A DNA stretch of 64,000 bases from Alphaproteobacteria bacterium (GTDB lineage: Bacteria > Pseudomonadota > Alphaproteobacteria > Rhizobiales > Xanthobacteraceae), in contig JBBCGH010000001.1 of NCBI GenBank assembly GCA_037200445.1, forward strand, positions 868,001-932,000. Reading direction: 5' to 3'. Position 1 is the first letter of the stretch. Each line of letters starts with the position of its first letter. This document shows, one piece after another, positions 39,471 to 47,295 of this stretch. Made by a program: the position numbers and the translations under genes. Below the pieces are notes generated by a model that ran no database searches, was not told the origin of the DNA, and saw only the letters and a list, made by a program, of their open reading frames with translations.

Positions 39471-40718
39471 ATGCGCGCGGTGAATCGGCGTTCGGCGCTG
39501 GTCGGTGGCGCAACGCTCGCGTTTGCGGGCCGCGCGCTCGCACAGCAAGGGCTCTCGCAGGCGGGCGCGAACGCCGTCGCGGCGCAGCGCGCCGAGCATG
39601 CGAAACTCGCAGCAGCGTGCGACACGCAATTCGTCGGCCTGCCGTCGCCGACCGCGCCGCGCTCGGAGGTCGGCGGCCATCCCTGCCAGGGCATCTACTG
39701 GACGCCGAAGGGGCAGCGACCGCGCGTCGCGCTGATTGCCACGCACTACAACGTGGACTTCGCCGAGCATTATCTCGCGCCCTATATCGCGTCGCGCGGT
39801 TACGGCTTCCTCGGCTGGAACACGCGCTACCGCGGCGCCGAGGACCTGTTCACGCTGGAGCATGCGTTGGTCGACATCGGCGCCGGCGTGAAGTGGCTGC
39901 GCGATGAGGGCGTCGAGCGCGTCGTGATCCTCGGGAATTCCGGCGGCGGCTCGCTGATGGGCGCTTACCAGGCCGAGGCCACGGCGCCGACGCTGCACGC
40001 CGCGATGAAGGGCGCGGCGCACGACGCGCTCGCCGACCTGCCGAAATCGGACCTCTACATTTCGCTCAACGCGCATTCCGGCCGGCCGGAGGTGCTGACC
40101 AACTGGCTGGATCCTTCGGTCACCGACGAACGTGATCCGGTCGCGACCGACCAGTCGCTCAATCCCTACAACAAGGAGAACGGCCCGCCCTATTCGGACG
40201 CGTTCATCACGCGCTATCGCGCGGCGCAGAAGGCGCGCAACCAGCGCATTACCGACTGGTGCAAGGCGGAGCTGAAGCGTCTCAACGCGGCGGGCATTCC
40301 GGATTTTCTCTTTCCGCTGTTCCGCGCCTGGGCGGACCTGCGCTTCATGGATGCGCGGCTCGATCCCTCGGATCGCGTCGTGCCGGGCTGCTATCGCGGC
40401 GATCCGGCGCTCGCGAACCGCGGCTTCGGGCTCGGGCGCGCCTGCACGCTGAAGAGCTGGCTCTCGATGTGGAGCCTCGAAACCTCGAAGTGTCAGGGGC
40501 CGGAGCAACTCGCCAAGTTCGCGATCCCGGCGCTGGTGATCCAGAGCCGCGCGGATCAGGGCGTATTCTTGAGCGATGCGAAAAAGATGTTCGAGGCGGT
40601 CGGCTCCAAGGACAAGACCCAGGAGCTGATCCCGGGCAATCATTATCTGGAGGACGGCCCCGACTATCGCCACCGCGCGGCAGGCATCATCGCGGAGTGG
40701 GTGAAGGCGAGAGTGTGA
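39471..40718 (+). CDS. Exported alpha/beta-hydrolase
   Basis: A 415-residue protein with a Tat-like leader (AVNRRSALVGGATLAFAGRA) and an alpha/beta-hydrolase core. The nucleophile elbow is GNSGGGS around residues 160-166, the oxyanion-side strand is VALIATHYNVDF, and late elements VIQSRADQGVF and IPGNHYLEDG supply the acid and histidine. GGAGG lies six bases before ATG 39471. Probably a periplasmic esterase or lactonase; substrate unknown. The following genes are on the other strand. Confidence 0.82.
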   Translation: MRAVNRRSALVGGATLAFAGRALAQQGLSQAGANAVAAQRAEHAKLAAACDTQFVGLPSPTAPRSEVGGHPCQGIYWTPKGQRPRVALIATHYNVDFAEHYLAPYIASRGYGFLGWNTRYRGAEDLFTLEHALVDIGAGVKWLRDEGVERVVILGNSGGGSLMGAYQAEATAPTLHAAMKGAAHDALADLPKSDLYISLNAHSGRPEVLTNWLDPSVTDERDPVATDQSLNPYNKENGPPYSDAFITRYRAAQKARNQRITDWCKAELKRLNAAGIPDFLFPLFRAWADLRFMDARLDPSDRVVPGCYRGDPALANRGFGLGRACTLKSWLSMWSLETSKCQGPEQLAKFAIPALVIQSRADQGVFLSDAKKMFEAVGSKDKTQELIPGNHYLEDGPDYRHRAAGIIAEWVKARV

Positions 40719-40724
40719 GTGCAT

Positions 40725-40803
40725 GTAGCCCGGATGGAGCGAAGCGAAATCCGGGAATCATGTTGAGTCAGCCCCGCATTGCGCTGCGCTCCATGCGGGC
40801 TAC
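40725..40803. repeat. Inverted repeat GTAGCCCGGATGGAGC type
   Basis: The left arm 40725-40755 (GTAGCCCGGATGGAGCGAAG and on to ATCCGGG) and the right arm 40773-40803 are 31-base inverted copies differing at a few paired positions. I know this as a widespread proteobacterial intergenic repeat. The CTA within its right end (40800-40802) supplies the TAG stop codon of the minus-strand deacetylase gene. Confidence 0.8.
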
Positions 40804-41699
40804 GAACCTTTCACATACCAATCCGCGATCTGGCTCCCGGTCCAGAACAGCACGTCCTCGCGCGCTGAAATCAGTTCGATCACCTGACGGAAATATTTCA
40901 GCCGGTGCGGCGCGCCCATGATGTAAGGATGCTGCACCAGCGCCATCACGCGCGCGCCGTTCGCCGCCTCCTCGTAGATCTGCTCGAACTGATCGCGCGC
41001 GCGCGAAAAATATTCGGCCGCCGGATGATGCTGGATCAGCATCATGGCGACATCGTTGCATTCCTGCGTGTAGGGCACGTTGAGGATGCGCCCCGTGCGC
41101 GTCTTCAGCCACACCGGCTGGTCGTCGAGCACCCAGTCGCAGACGTAGTCGTAGCCTTCCTCGACCAGCAGGTCCGGCGTCTCCCACGTCTCGGTGAGGC
41201 CGGGGCCGAGCCAGCCGCGCGGCGGCTTGCCCGCGGCCTCCGTGATCACCTCGCGCGTGCGGCGGATGTCGGCGCGCTCGTCTTCCACCTTCTGCATGTT
41301 GCGCTGGGTGAAGCCGTGGCCGATGTACTCCCATTGGCGGGCGTTCGCCGCCTGAACGATCTGCGGGTAGGCGGCGATCGCCGAGCCGTTGATCGCGAGC
41401 GTCGCCGGCACGCGGAAATCGTCGAACACCTTGAGCATGCGCCAGAAGCCGACGCGATTGCCGTACTCGTGCCAGGCCCAGTTCGGGATGTCGGGCGAGG
41501 GCGCACCACCCGCGGGCGGGGTGAGCACCGTGCGCGGCATCGGAGCCAGGATGTCCCATTCCTCCACGTTGACGATGCACCACACCACCATGCGGGCGCC
41601 GCCGGGAAGCTTCGGCACCGCGCGGCCGGCGATCGGCGAGTAGGAAATGCGCTCGGTCGGCAGCAGGCCAACCGGTGGGCGTTTGGGGGTGTCGTTCAT
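40800..41699 (-). CDS. Polysaccharide deacetylase-family protein, paralogue 1
   Basis: A 299-residue NodB/PuuE-type carbohydrate esterase fold. Recognisable segments are VPATLAINGSAIAAYPQ (strand 2), YIGHGFTQRNM (metal-site histidine region) and GWLGPGLTETWETPDLLVEEG. The classic TFDDG motif is not present, as in the PuuE-like allantoinase subgroup, so a deformylase or amidohydrolase role is as likely as sugar deacetylation. No signal peptide. Start ATG 41699 overlaps the stop of the paralogue upstream; the two are one operon. Confidence 0.82.
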   Translation of the reverse strand: MNDTPKRPPVGLLPTERISYSPIAGRAVPKLPGGARMVVWCIVNVEEWDILAPMPRTVLTPPAGGAPSPDIPNWAWHEYGNRVGFWRMLKVFDDFRVPATLAINGSAIAAYPQIVQAANARQWEYIGHGFTQRNMQKVEDERADIRRTREVITEAAGKPPRGWLGPGLTETWETPDLLVEEGYDYVCDWVLDDQPVWLKTRTGRILNVPYTQECNDVAMMLIQHHPAAEYFSRARDQFEQIYEEAANGARVMALVQHPYIMGAPHRLKYFRQVIELISAREDVLFWTGSQIADWYVKGS

Positions 41700-42598
41700 T
41701 CGGCGGCTCGCTTCGCGGCGCCGGTCTGCGCCAGATACCAGTCCAGGATCTGCTCGCCGTTCCAGTGCAGCACGCCCTCGTGCTTCGCCACGTGGTCGTA
41801 AATCTGCTCCAGGTACTTGATGCGGTGCGGCTGGCCCGAAATGTAGGGATGGACCGCGAGCGCGCAGATCTTCGCGCGGTTCGCACCCTCGGCGTAGAGC
41901 CGGTCGAACTGGTCGATCGTGCGCTTCAACAGATAATCGCTCTCGTGGTGCTGGACGATCATCATCGGGATGTCGTTGAGCTCGACCGAATAGGGGAGCG
42001 TCACCAGCGGCCCTTTCTCGGTGCGGATCACGGTCGGCTCGTCGTCATAGACCCAGTCGCCGATGTATTTCACGCCGGCGGCCGCGAGCAACTCCGGCGT
42101 CTCGTAGGTCTGCGTCAGGCCGGGGCCGAGCCAGCCAACCGGGCGCTTGCCGGTGAATTTCTCCAGGATCCCCATCGAGCGCGCAATCATCGCGGCCTGG
42201 TCCGGCTCCTTGTGGATCGGGCCCTGTTCGTACGAGTGGCCCATGAACTCCCAGCCGTCGTCCTTGGCCTGCTGCGCCACGCGCCGATAGTCCTCGCAGA
42301 CGCGCGCGTTGATCGAGAGTGTGGGGCGGATGTTCAGGCGCCGGAACAGGTCGAAGAAGCGCCACACGCCGACGCGCATGCCGTACTCGTGCCAGCTCCA
42401 GTTCGGCACGTCGGGCAGCATCGGCTGCCCGGTCGGAGCCGGCAGCACCTGCCGCGCCATCGGCTTGCCGATGTCCCACACCTCGAGGTTCACGATGGTC
42501 CAGAACACGAGCCGCGCCCCGCCCGGCAGCTTCAGCGGCGGACGGTCCACGATCGCGGAGTAATCGGCACGCTCGCGGGGGAGAGTAGGTTGGGACAT
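41696..42598 (-). CDS. Polysaccharide deacetylase-family protein, paralogue 2
   Basis: A 300-residue paralogue of the next gene, collinear with it: LPGGARLVFWTIVNLEVWDI, HEYGMRVGVWRFFDLFRRL, FMGHSYEQGPIHKE and GWLGPGLTQTYETPELLAAA. TFDDG is again missing. The two may act on related substrates or form a heteromer. Its start lies 14 bp from the hairpin element at 42613-42713, which occupies the divergent gap to the monooxygenase gene, so its promoter must be in or next to that element. Confidence 0.82.
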   Translation of the reverse strand: MSQPTLPRERADYSAIVDRPPLKLPGGARLVFWTIVNLEVWDIGKPMARQVLPAPTGQPMLPDVPNWSWHEYGMRVGVWRFFDLFRRLNIRPTLSINARVCEDYRRVAQQAKDDGWEFMGHSYEQGPIHKEPDQAAMIARSMGILEKFTGKRPVGWLGPGLTQTYETPELLAAAGVKYIGDWVYDDEPTVIRTEKGPLVTLPYSVELNDIPMMIVQHHESDYLLKRTIDQFDRLYAEGANRAKICALAVHPYISGQPHRIKYLEQIYDHVAKHEGVLHWNGEQILDWYLAQTGAAKRAAE

Positions 42599-42612
42599 TC
42601 GACCTCACCGTT

Positions 42613-42713
42613 CGTCATACCCCGCGAAAGCGGGGTATCCAGTAAACTCCGGCCGCGTGGCAAATCGCAAGCGTCTGTGTTTACTGGGTCGCCCGCCTTC
42701 GCGGGCGATGACG
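42613..42713. mobile_element. Hairpin-bracketed mini-element without gene (copy 3)
   Basis: The left end (42613-42645) is CGTC, stem ATACCCCGC, loop GAAA, stem GCGGGGTAT, CCAGTAA. The right end (42681-42713) is TTACTGG, stem GTCGCCCGC, loop CTTC, stem GCGGGCGAT, GACG. About 35 bases separate them and no GIY-YIG sequence is present. It has the form of a non-autonomous derivative of copies 1 and 2 and makes up most of the 126-bp divergent gap between two genes. Confidence 0.65.
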
Positions 42714-42724
42714 CCGGAGATTGA

Positions 42725-43906
42725 ATGCGCATCCTGATCGTCGGCGCGGGCATCGGCGGGCTCACGGCCGCGCTCGCGCTATTGCGCGAGGGGCATGATG
42801 TCGAGGTCTACGAGCAGGCGCCACAACTCGCGGAGCTTGGCGCGGGCGTGCAGATTTCAGCCAACGGCTCGCGCGTGTTGTTCGCGCTTGGGCTCGAGGC
42901 CGCGCTGCGCCGCGTCTGGTCCGAGCCCGTCGGCAAGGAAATCCGGCTCTGGAGCACGGGCGAGACGTGGAAGCTGTTCGACCTCGGCGCAGAATCGGTC
43001 GCGCGTTACGGCGCGCCGTATTTCATGATCCACCGCGCCGATCTGCACGGCGTGCTGATCGATGCGGTGCGTGCATTCGAGCCCGATGCGATCCGGCTCG
43101 ATGCGCGCTGCACCGCTTTCGAGGACGATGGACGCAGCGTCACGGTTCATCTCGCGAACGGCGAGCGCATCACCGGTGATGCGCTGATCGCCGCCGACGG
43201 CGTGCATTCGGTCATCCGCCGTCAACTGTTCGGGGGCGATACGGCGCAGTTTACGGGCTGCGTGGCGTGGCGTGGCCTGATCCCGGTGGCGAAGCTGCCG
43301 CCGCGCTTCTCGCGCAACGTCGGCGTCAATTGGGTCGGGCCGGGCGGCCACGTCATCAACTATCTCTTGCGGCGCGGCGAGCTGTTCAACTTCGTCGGCA
43401 TCGTGGAGCGCGGCGACTGGCGCGTCGAATCCTGGACCGAGAAGGGCACGCGCGCGGAATGCGCGGCGGATCTTCGCGGCTGGCACGACGATGTCCACGA
43501 GCTGATCCGCAACATCGAGCAGCCCTACAAGTGGGCGCTGCTCGGGCGCGAGCCGCGCGAGACGATCGCACGGAGACGCGTCGCGCTCACCGGTGACGCC
43601 GCGCATCCCACGTTGCCGATGCTGGCACAGGGCGCCAACATGGCGATCGAGGACGGGATGGTGCTGGCGCGCTGCCTTGCAGATGGTGATGCAGAGACAG
43701 GACTTGCCCGCTATCAGGCGGCGCGCGTGGAGCGGACCGCGAAGCTGGTGCGCGGCGCAAACGAGATGGCCAAGCGCTTCCACAATCCGGCGCTGGCCGA
43801 CGCGGCGGGCGCGCGCGCCTACGTCGATGCGCAATGGAACGAAGCGACGGTGAAGCAGCGCTACGACTGGATTTTCCGATACGACGCGACCACGGTGGCG
43901 ATCTGA
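42725..43906 (+). CDS. FAD-dependent monooxygenase (salicylate hydroxylase-like)
   Basis: A 393-residue class A flavoprotein hydroxylase: ILIVGAGIGGLTAALAL for the FAD fold, the central ALIAADGVHSVIRRQLFG (DG motif) and GDAAHPTLPMLAQGANMAIE (GD motif). Uses NAD(P)H and O2 to hydroxylate an aromatic or related ring. The start at 42725 is two bases after the mini-element's flank. It ends directly before the next gene (TGA then ATG), so the two are co-transcribed although a common pathway is not clear. Confidence 0.87.
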   Translation: MRILIVGAGIGGLTAALALLREGHDVEVYEQAPQLAELGAGVQISANGSRVLFALGLEAALRRVWSEPVGKEIRLWSTGETWKLFDLGAESVARYGAPYFMIHRADLHGVLIDAVRAFEPDAIRLDARCTAFEDDGRSVTVHLANGERITGDALIAADGVHSVIRRQLFGGDTAQFTGCVAWRGLIPVAKLPPRFSRNVGVNWVGPGGHVINYLLRRGELFNFVGIVERGDWRVESWTEKGTRAECAADLRGWHDDVHELIRNIEQPYKWALLGREPRETIARRRVALTGDAAHPTLPMLAQGANMAIEDGMVLARCLADGDAETGLARYQAARVERTAKLVRGANEMAKRFHNPALADAAGARAYVDAQWNEATVKQRYDWIFRYDATTVAI

Positions 43907-46219
43907 ATGACACGCCAGCCGCCGCTCGCCCTCGTGATCGCGATCTTTGCGCTCGCCTTCCTGGTGCCGGCGTGGCCGTGGCTCTCAGGAAGCGTGACGA
44001 TCCCCTACGACGCGAAGTCGACCTTCCTGCCGCCGGTCGAGTTCATGGCGCGCGCGTTCCACGCGGGCGAGTCGCCCTTCTGGACGCCGAACGTCTTCGC
44101 CGGCTGGCCGAACATTGCCGACCCGCAATCGATGCTCACCTCGCCGCTGCACGTGCTGCTCGCGGCGGCGAGCGCGGCGCCGGGGATGTGGGCGAACGAC
44201 GCCGTGACGTTCGCCTACCTGTTCGCCGGCGGGCTCGGCGTCATCCTCTATTTCCGCGACCGCGGCTGGCACGCGGCGGGCGCGCTCGTCGCGGCGCTCG
44301 CCTTCGCGTTCGGCGGCGCGGCCAGCGCGCGGCTGCAGCACACCGGGCAGGTGATCAGCCTCTGCTATCTGCCATGGGTGCTGTTCCTTCTTTCACGCGC
44401 ACTGGATCGCTCATCGATCCGCTACGGCGTGCTCGCCGGCATTGCGGGCGCGCTGATCGTACTTGGGCGCGATCAGGTCGCGCTGCTGCAGGTCTATGTG
44501 CTTGCAGGATTCGTATTCTGGCATTGGTGCGGCACTGGCTGGCGCGAACGCCTGCGCGCGAGCATCAAGCCGCTGATCGCAGGCGGCATCGCCGGCGCGC
44601 TGATCATCGCGCTGCCGGTCTTGCTCACCGAACTGCTCGCGACCGATTCCAACCGCCCGGAATTCTCCTTCATGGAAGCCGGGCGCGGCTCACTGCACTG
44701 GACGCACCTGCTGTCGCTCGTGTTCCCGGATCTGTTCGGGGCTATGGACCCCAAGGTCGATTTCTGGGGCGCGGGCGGCTGGGCCTGGAACGAGCGCTTC
44801 GGGATGCAGGACCTTTTCCTCGCGCAGAATATGGGGCTTCTTTATTCCGGCGCGCTCGCCGCCGTGATGCTGGTGATCGGCGCAAGCCGCGGCGCGCTCT
44901 GGTCGCGCGAAATCCGCTTCTTCACGGTCGCCGGCCTGCTCACCGCGTTTTTCATGTTCGGCTGGTACACGCCGGTATTCCGCCTGATGTACGAGCTGAT
45001 GCCCGGCGTGAAGCTGTTCCGCCGTCCGGCTGACGCGACATTCGTGCTTGGCGCCCTCATCGCCATCATGACCGGCTACATGGTGCATCGCTGGCTCAGC
45101 GATCTGCCGCGCGCGACACCGATCCAGCGGGGCATCGAGTTCGCCGTCGCGGCGTTCATCCTCGCCTTCACTATATGGCTGGCGAACACCACGGTTGGGC
45201 TTGCGCCCGCGCAGAAGCCGATCGCCACTGGCGTTCTCTGCGTCGCGCTCGCAATCCTTGTGCTGATTTTCGCGCGACGCCTCGCCGCCGGTGCGCCGGT
45301 CACCGCGACGCTGCTGCTCGTCGTCTTCACCACCGCTGATCTTGCCTGGAACAACGCGCCGCATGAGTCGACCGGCTTGCCCCTCGCAAGGTACGAGGTG
45401 CTCCGTTCCGACACGCAGAACGAAACGGTCGCGCTGATCAAGCAGCGTCTCGCGCAGCAGGAGCCGAACCATCGCGACCGCATCGAGTCGGTCGGCATCG
45501 AATATCATTGGCCGAACATGTGCCTGATCCAAGGCTGCGAGCAGGTGTTCGGGCACAATCCGCTGCGGCTCAAATGGTTTTACGAGGCGACACGGGTCGG
45601 CGACACGGTCGCGGCAGTCGGCCAGCGGCCGTTCTCGCCGCTTTATCCGTCCTGGCGCTCGACCTTCGCGGACCTCTTCGGCATGCGGCTGATCGCGACC
45701 GGCGTGCCGGCCGAGCAGATTGACAAGGCGCTGAAGTCCGGCGATCTCAATTTCATCGCGCGCACCAAGGACGCTTATGTCTACGAAAATCCGCGCGCGC
45801 TGCCGCGTGTGATGATAGTCGGGGACTGGAAAGTCGCCGATTTCCAGAAGCTGGTCTCTGAGGGTTGGCCCTCCGATGTCGATCCGCAGAAGACCGTGCT
45901 GCTGGACAAAGCGCCGCGTGCCTCGCAGCTCACAATGTTCGAGTCCGCGGGCTCCGCGCGCCTGGTGCGCTACGCCAACACCGAGATCATCGTCGAGGTA
46001 AACTCGCCATCGGGCGGCATCCTGGTGCTCAACGATGTCTGGCACCCGTGGTGGCGCGCGACGGTCGACGGCGCGGATGCCGAGATCATGCGCGCCAACG
46101 CGATCTTCCGCGCGGGTCGCGGTACCGCCCGGCAAATACACGGTGCGTTTTGCGTTCGAGCCGCTGCGCGGCGCGTGGCGGGAGTTGCGCGCAAAGTTGC
46201 GCGGCAACTAGTGCCCTGA
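43907..46219 (+). CDS. YfhO-like multi-pass membrane protein, 3' end frameshifted
   Basis: A 770-residue inner-membrane protein with about twelve hydrophobic segments in the first 500 residues and a periplasmic C-terminal domain, like GT-C/YfhO-family proteins. The acidic loop PYDAKSTFLPPVEFMARA and FAGWPNIADPQS fit the lipid-sugar site. Near the end, LVLNDVWHPWWRATVDG is conserved, but after NAIFRA the frame turns Arg/Ala-rich. Skipping one G in the run at 46114-46116 restores VAVPPGKYTVRFAFEPLRG and a TAG at 46209-46211. The present frame instead reads on to 46219, so the last ~35 residues are probably wrong or mutated. Confidence 0.82.
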   Translation: MTRQPPLALVIAIFALAFLVPAWPWLSGSVTIPYDAKSTFLPPVEFMARAFHAGESPFWTPNVFAGWPNIADPQSMLTSPLHVLLAAASAAPGMWANDAVTFAYLFAGGLGVILYFRDRGWHAAGALVAALAFAFGGAASARLQHTGQVISLCYLPWVLFLLSRALDRSSIRYGVLAGIAGALIVLGRDQVALLQVYVLAGFVFWHWCGTGWRERLRASIKPLIAGGIAGALIIALPVLLTELLATDSNRPEFSFMEAGRGSLHWTHLLSLVFPDLFGAMDPKVDFWGAGGWAWNERFGMQDLFLAQNMGLLYSGALAAVMLVIGASRGALWSREIRFFTVAGLLTAFFMFGWYTPVFRLMYELMPGVKLFRRPADATFVLGALIAIMTGYMVHRWLSDLPRATPIQRGIEFAVAAFILAFTIWLANTTVGLAPAQKPIATGVLCVALAILVLIFARRLAAGAPVTATLLLVVFTTADLAWNNAPHESTGLPLARYEVLRSDTQNETVALIKQRLAQQEPNHRDRIESVGIEYHWPNMCLIQGCEQVFGHNPLRLKWFYEATRVGDTVAAVGQRPFSPLYPSWRSTFADLFGMRLIATGVPAEQIDKALKSGDLNFIARTKDAYVYENPRALPRVMIVGDWKVADFQKLVSEGWPSDVDPQKTVLLDKAPRASQLTMFESAGSARLVRYANTEIIVEVNSPSGGILVLNDVWHPWWRATVDGADAEIMRANAIFRAGRGTARQIHGAFCVRAAARRVAGVARKVARQLVP

Positions 46220-46284
46220 ACCTGAAGTTCGCACTCACCAAACCGCAAACACGATTGCGAACTTCAGGTTCAAAAGGGCACTAG
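46208..46284. repeat. CTAG-ended inverted repeat, copy 1
   Basis: CTAGTGCCCTGAACCTGAAG with its continuation TTCGCA (46208-46233) is complementary to TGCGAACTTCAGGTTC ... GGGCACTAG (46256-46284), with three unpaired A in the right arm. The loop is about 22 bases. The TAG at 46209-46211 is the stop of the ancestral frame of the YfhO-like gene. Confidence 0.8.
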
Positions 46285-46297
46285 ATTCATAAGGTTT

Positions 46298-46372
46298 CTA
46301 GTGTCCTTCGATTCCGAAGTTCGCTTCAGAGCGTGCTGCAAGGTAGGGCGAACTTCGGAATCGGGACACTAG
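46298..46372. repeat. CTAG-ended inverted repeat, copy 2
   Basis: CTAGTGTCC, a two-base insert, then CGATTCCGAAGTTCGC (to 46324) is complementary to GCGAACTTCGGAATCGGGAC (46348 on) ending in ACTAG at 46372. It shares with copy 1 the CTAGTG ends and the inner GAAGTTCGC while the stem bases in between differ. The CTA at 46369-46371 gives the stop codon of the minus-strand gene. Confidence 0.8.
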
Positions 46373-47295
46373 CGCCCAAACTCCCGGAACACCATGTCGG
46401 GCGCGCTGGTGTTGTGGCGCGAGGGGACGAGCCGTCCGGCCCATACCTCGGTCGCGTTCGCACGCTTGAAATCCATGATGCCGGTGCGCTCCCAGCTCGC
46501 AGCGCCTTTCGCGCGCCAGCCGAGCTGCGCGACGTCGTTGTTGATCTCGGTGACGAACATCGAACGCAGCGCCGCGAAGGGTTTGTCGGCCGCAACCGGC
46601 GGATCGAGCGTGACGTCGAGCACCTGCCGGTCGCTGTCGAGCTTGTCGAGCCGCAGCGTCGCGCTGCCGCCACGTGCGAAGGCGAGGCGGAATGATTTGG
46701 TGTTCGGATCGAAGACGATTTCGCGGATGTCGACCAGCGGGCGCTGATCGAACTCGATCGGCCCTATCATGAACGACGAACCGTAAGCGCTCCATTTGAG
46801 GTTCTGCGGCGGCAGCGGGCGCGCCCGCCAGTAGCCGTCCTGCGGATAGAGCACCAGCACTTCCTCGGCGCGGTCGTTCGCCCGCACCCAGAGCTGCAGC
46901 AGTTGCGCGCGCGTCTCGACCTTGTCGCCGACGCGCACTGGCACGACGGTCTTGCGCCAGAAATTCGGTATCGTGAGGCCGACAAGCTGGAGGTCCGGCG
47001 TCTCGAAGATCGTATAGCGCTGCGGCTTCTCGGTGATGATCGGCGCCGCCGCGAGATCCGGGCAGTTGTTCAGGTCGAAGGCCGAGCGGTCGGCCACGAT
47101 GGTGCCGATGTAGTTCGGATGCACCGCCTCTATGGTGAAGCGGCGCACCTCGGGCGACGTCAGTTTGACGTAGACATTGTCCTTCTCGGCGCAGAGGATC
47201 GGCTCGCTCGCGTTCTGTACCTCGACCGCAAGGTCGTCGGCGGCGTGTGCTGCCGTCGCGAGCAGGAGCGCGGCGATCAGGCTAGCGAACCGCAT
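46369..47295 (-). CDS. Secreted protein of unknown function
   Basis: About 308 residues with a clear signal peptide (MRFASLIAALLLATAAHA). The mature part is strand-rich (IIVADRSAFDLNNCPDL, ERTGIMDFKRANATEVWAGR) without known motifs. ATG 47295 overlaps the end of the FkbM methyltransferase gene by 14 bases; ATG 47301 is an alternative. Because it is coupled to an FkbM methyltransferase and an OpgH-type glucosyltransferase, a role in periplasmic or surface glycan handling is a reasonable guess. Not recognised. Confidence 0.75.
   Translation of the reverse strand: MRFASLIAALLLATAAHAADDLAVEVQNASEPILCAEKDNVYVKLTSPEVRRFTIEAVHPNYIGTIVADRSAFDLNNCPDLAAAPIITEKPQRYTIFETPDLQLVGLTIPNFWRKTVVPVRVGDKVETRAQLLQLWVRANDRAEEVLVLYPQDGYWRARPLPPQNLKWSAYGSSFMIGPIEFDQRPLVDIREIVFDPNTKSFRLAFARGGSATLRLDKLDSDRQVLDVTLDPPVAADKPFAALRSMFVTEINNDVAQLGWRAKGAASWERTGIMDFKRANATEVWAGRLVPSRHNTSAPDMVFREFGR

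Noticed and set aside
38711-39694. A 327-codon minus-strand open frame
   Set aside because: It runs across the small 39227 gene and the start of the hydrolase gene, has low-complexity Ser/Arg/Ala composition and no start context; treated as chance.
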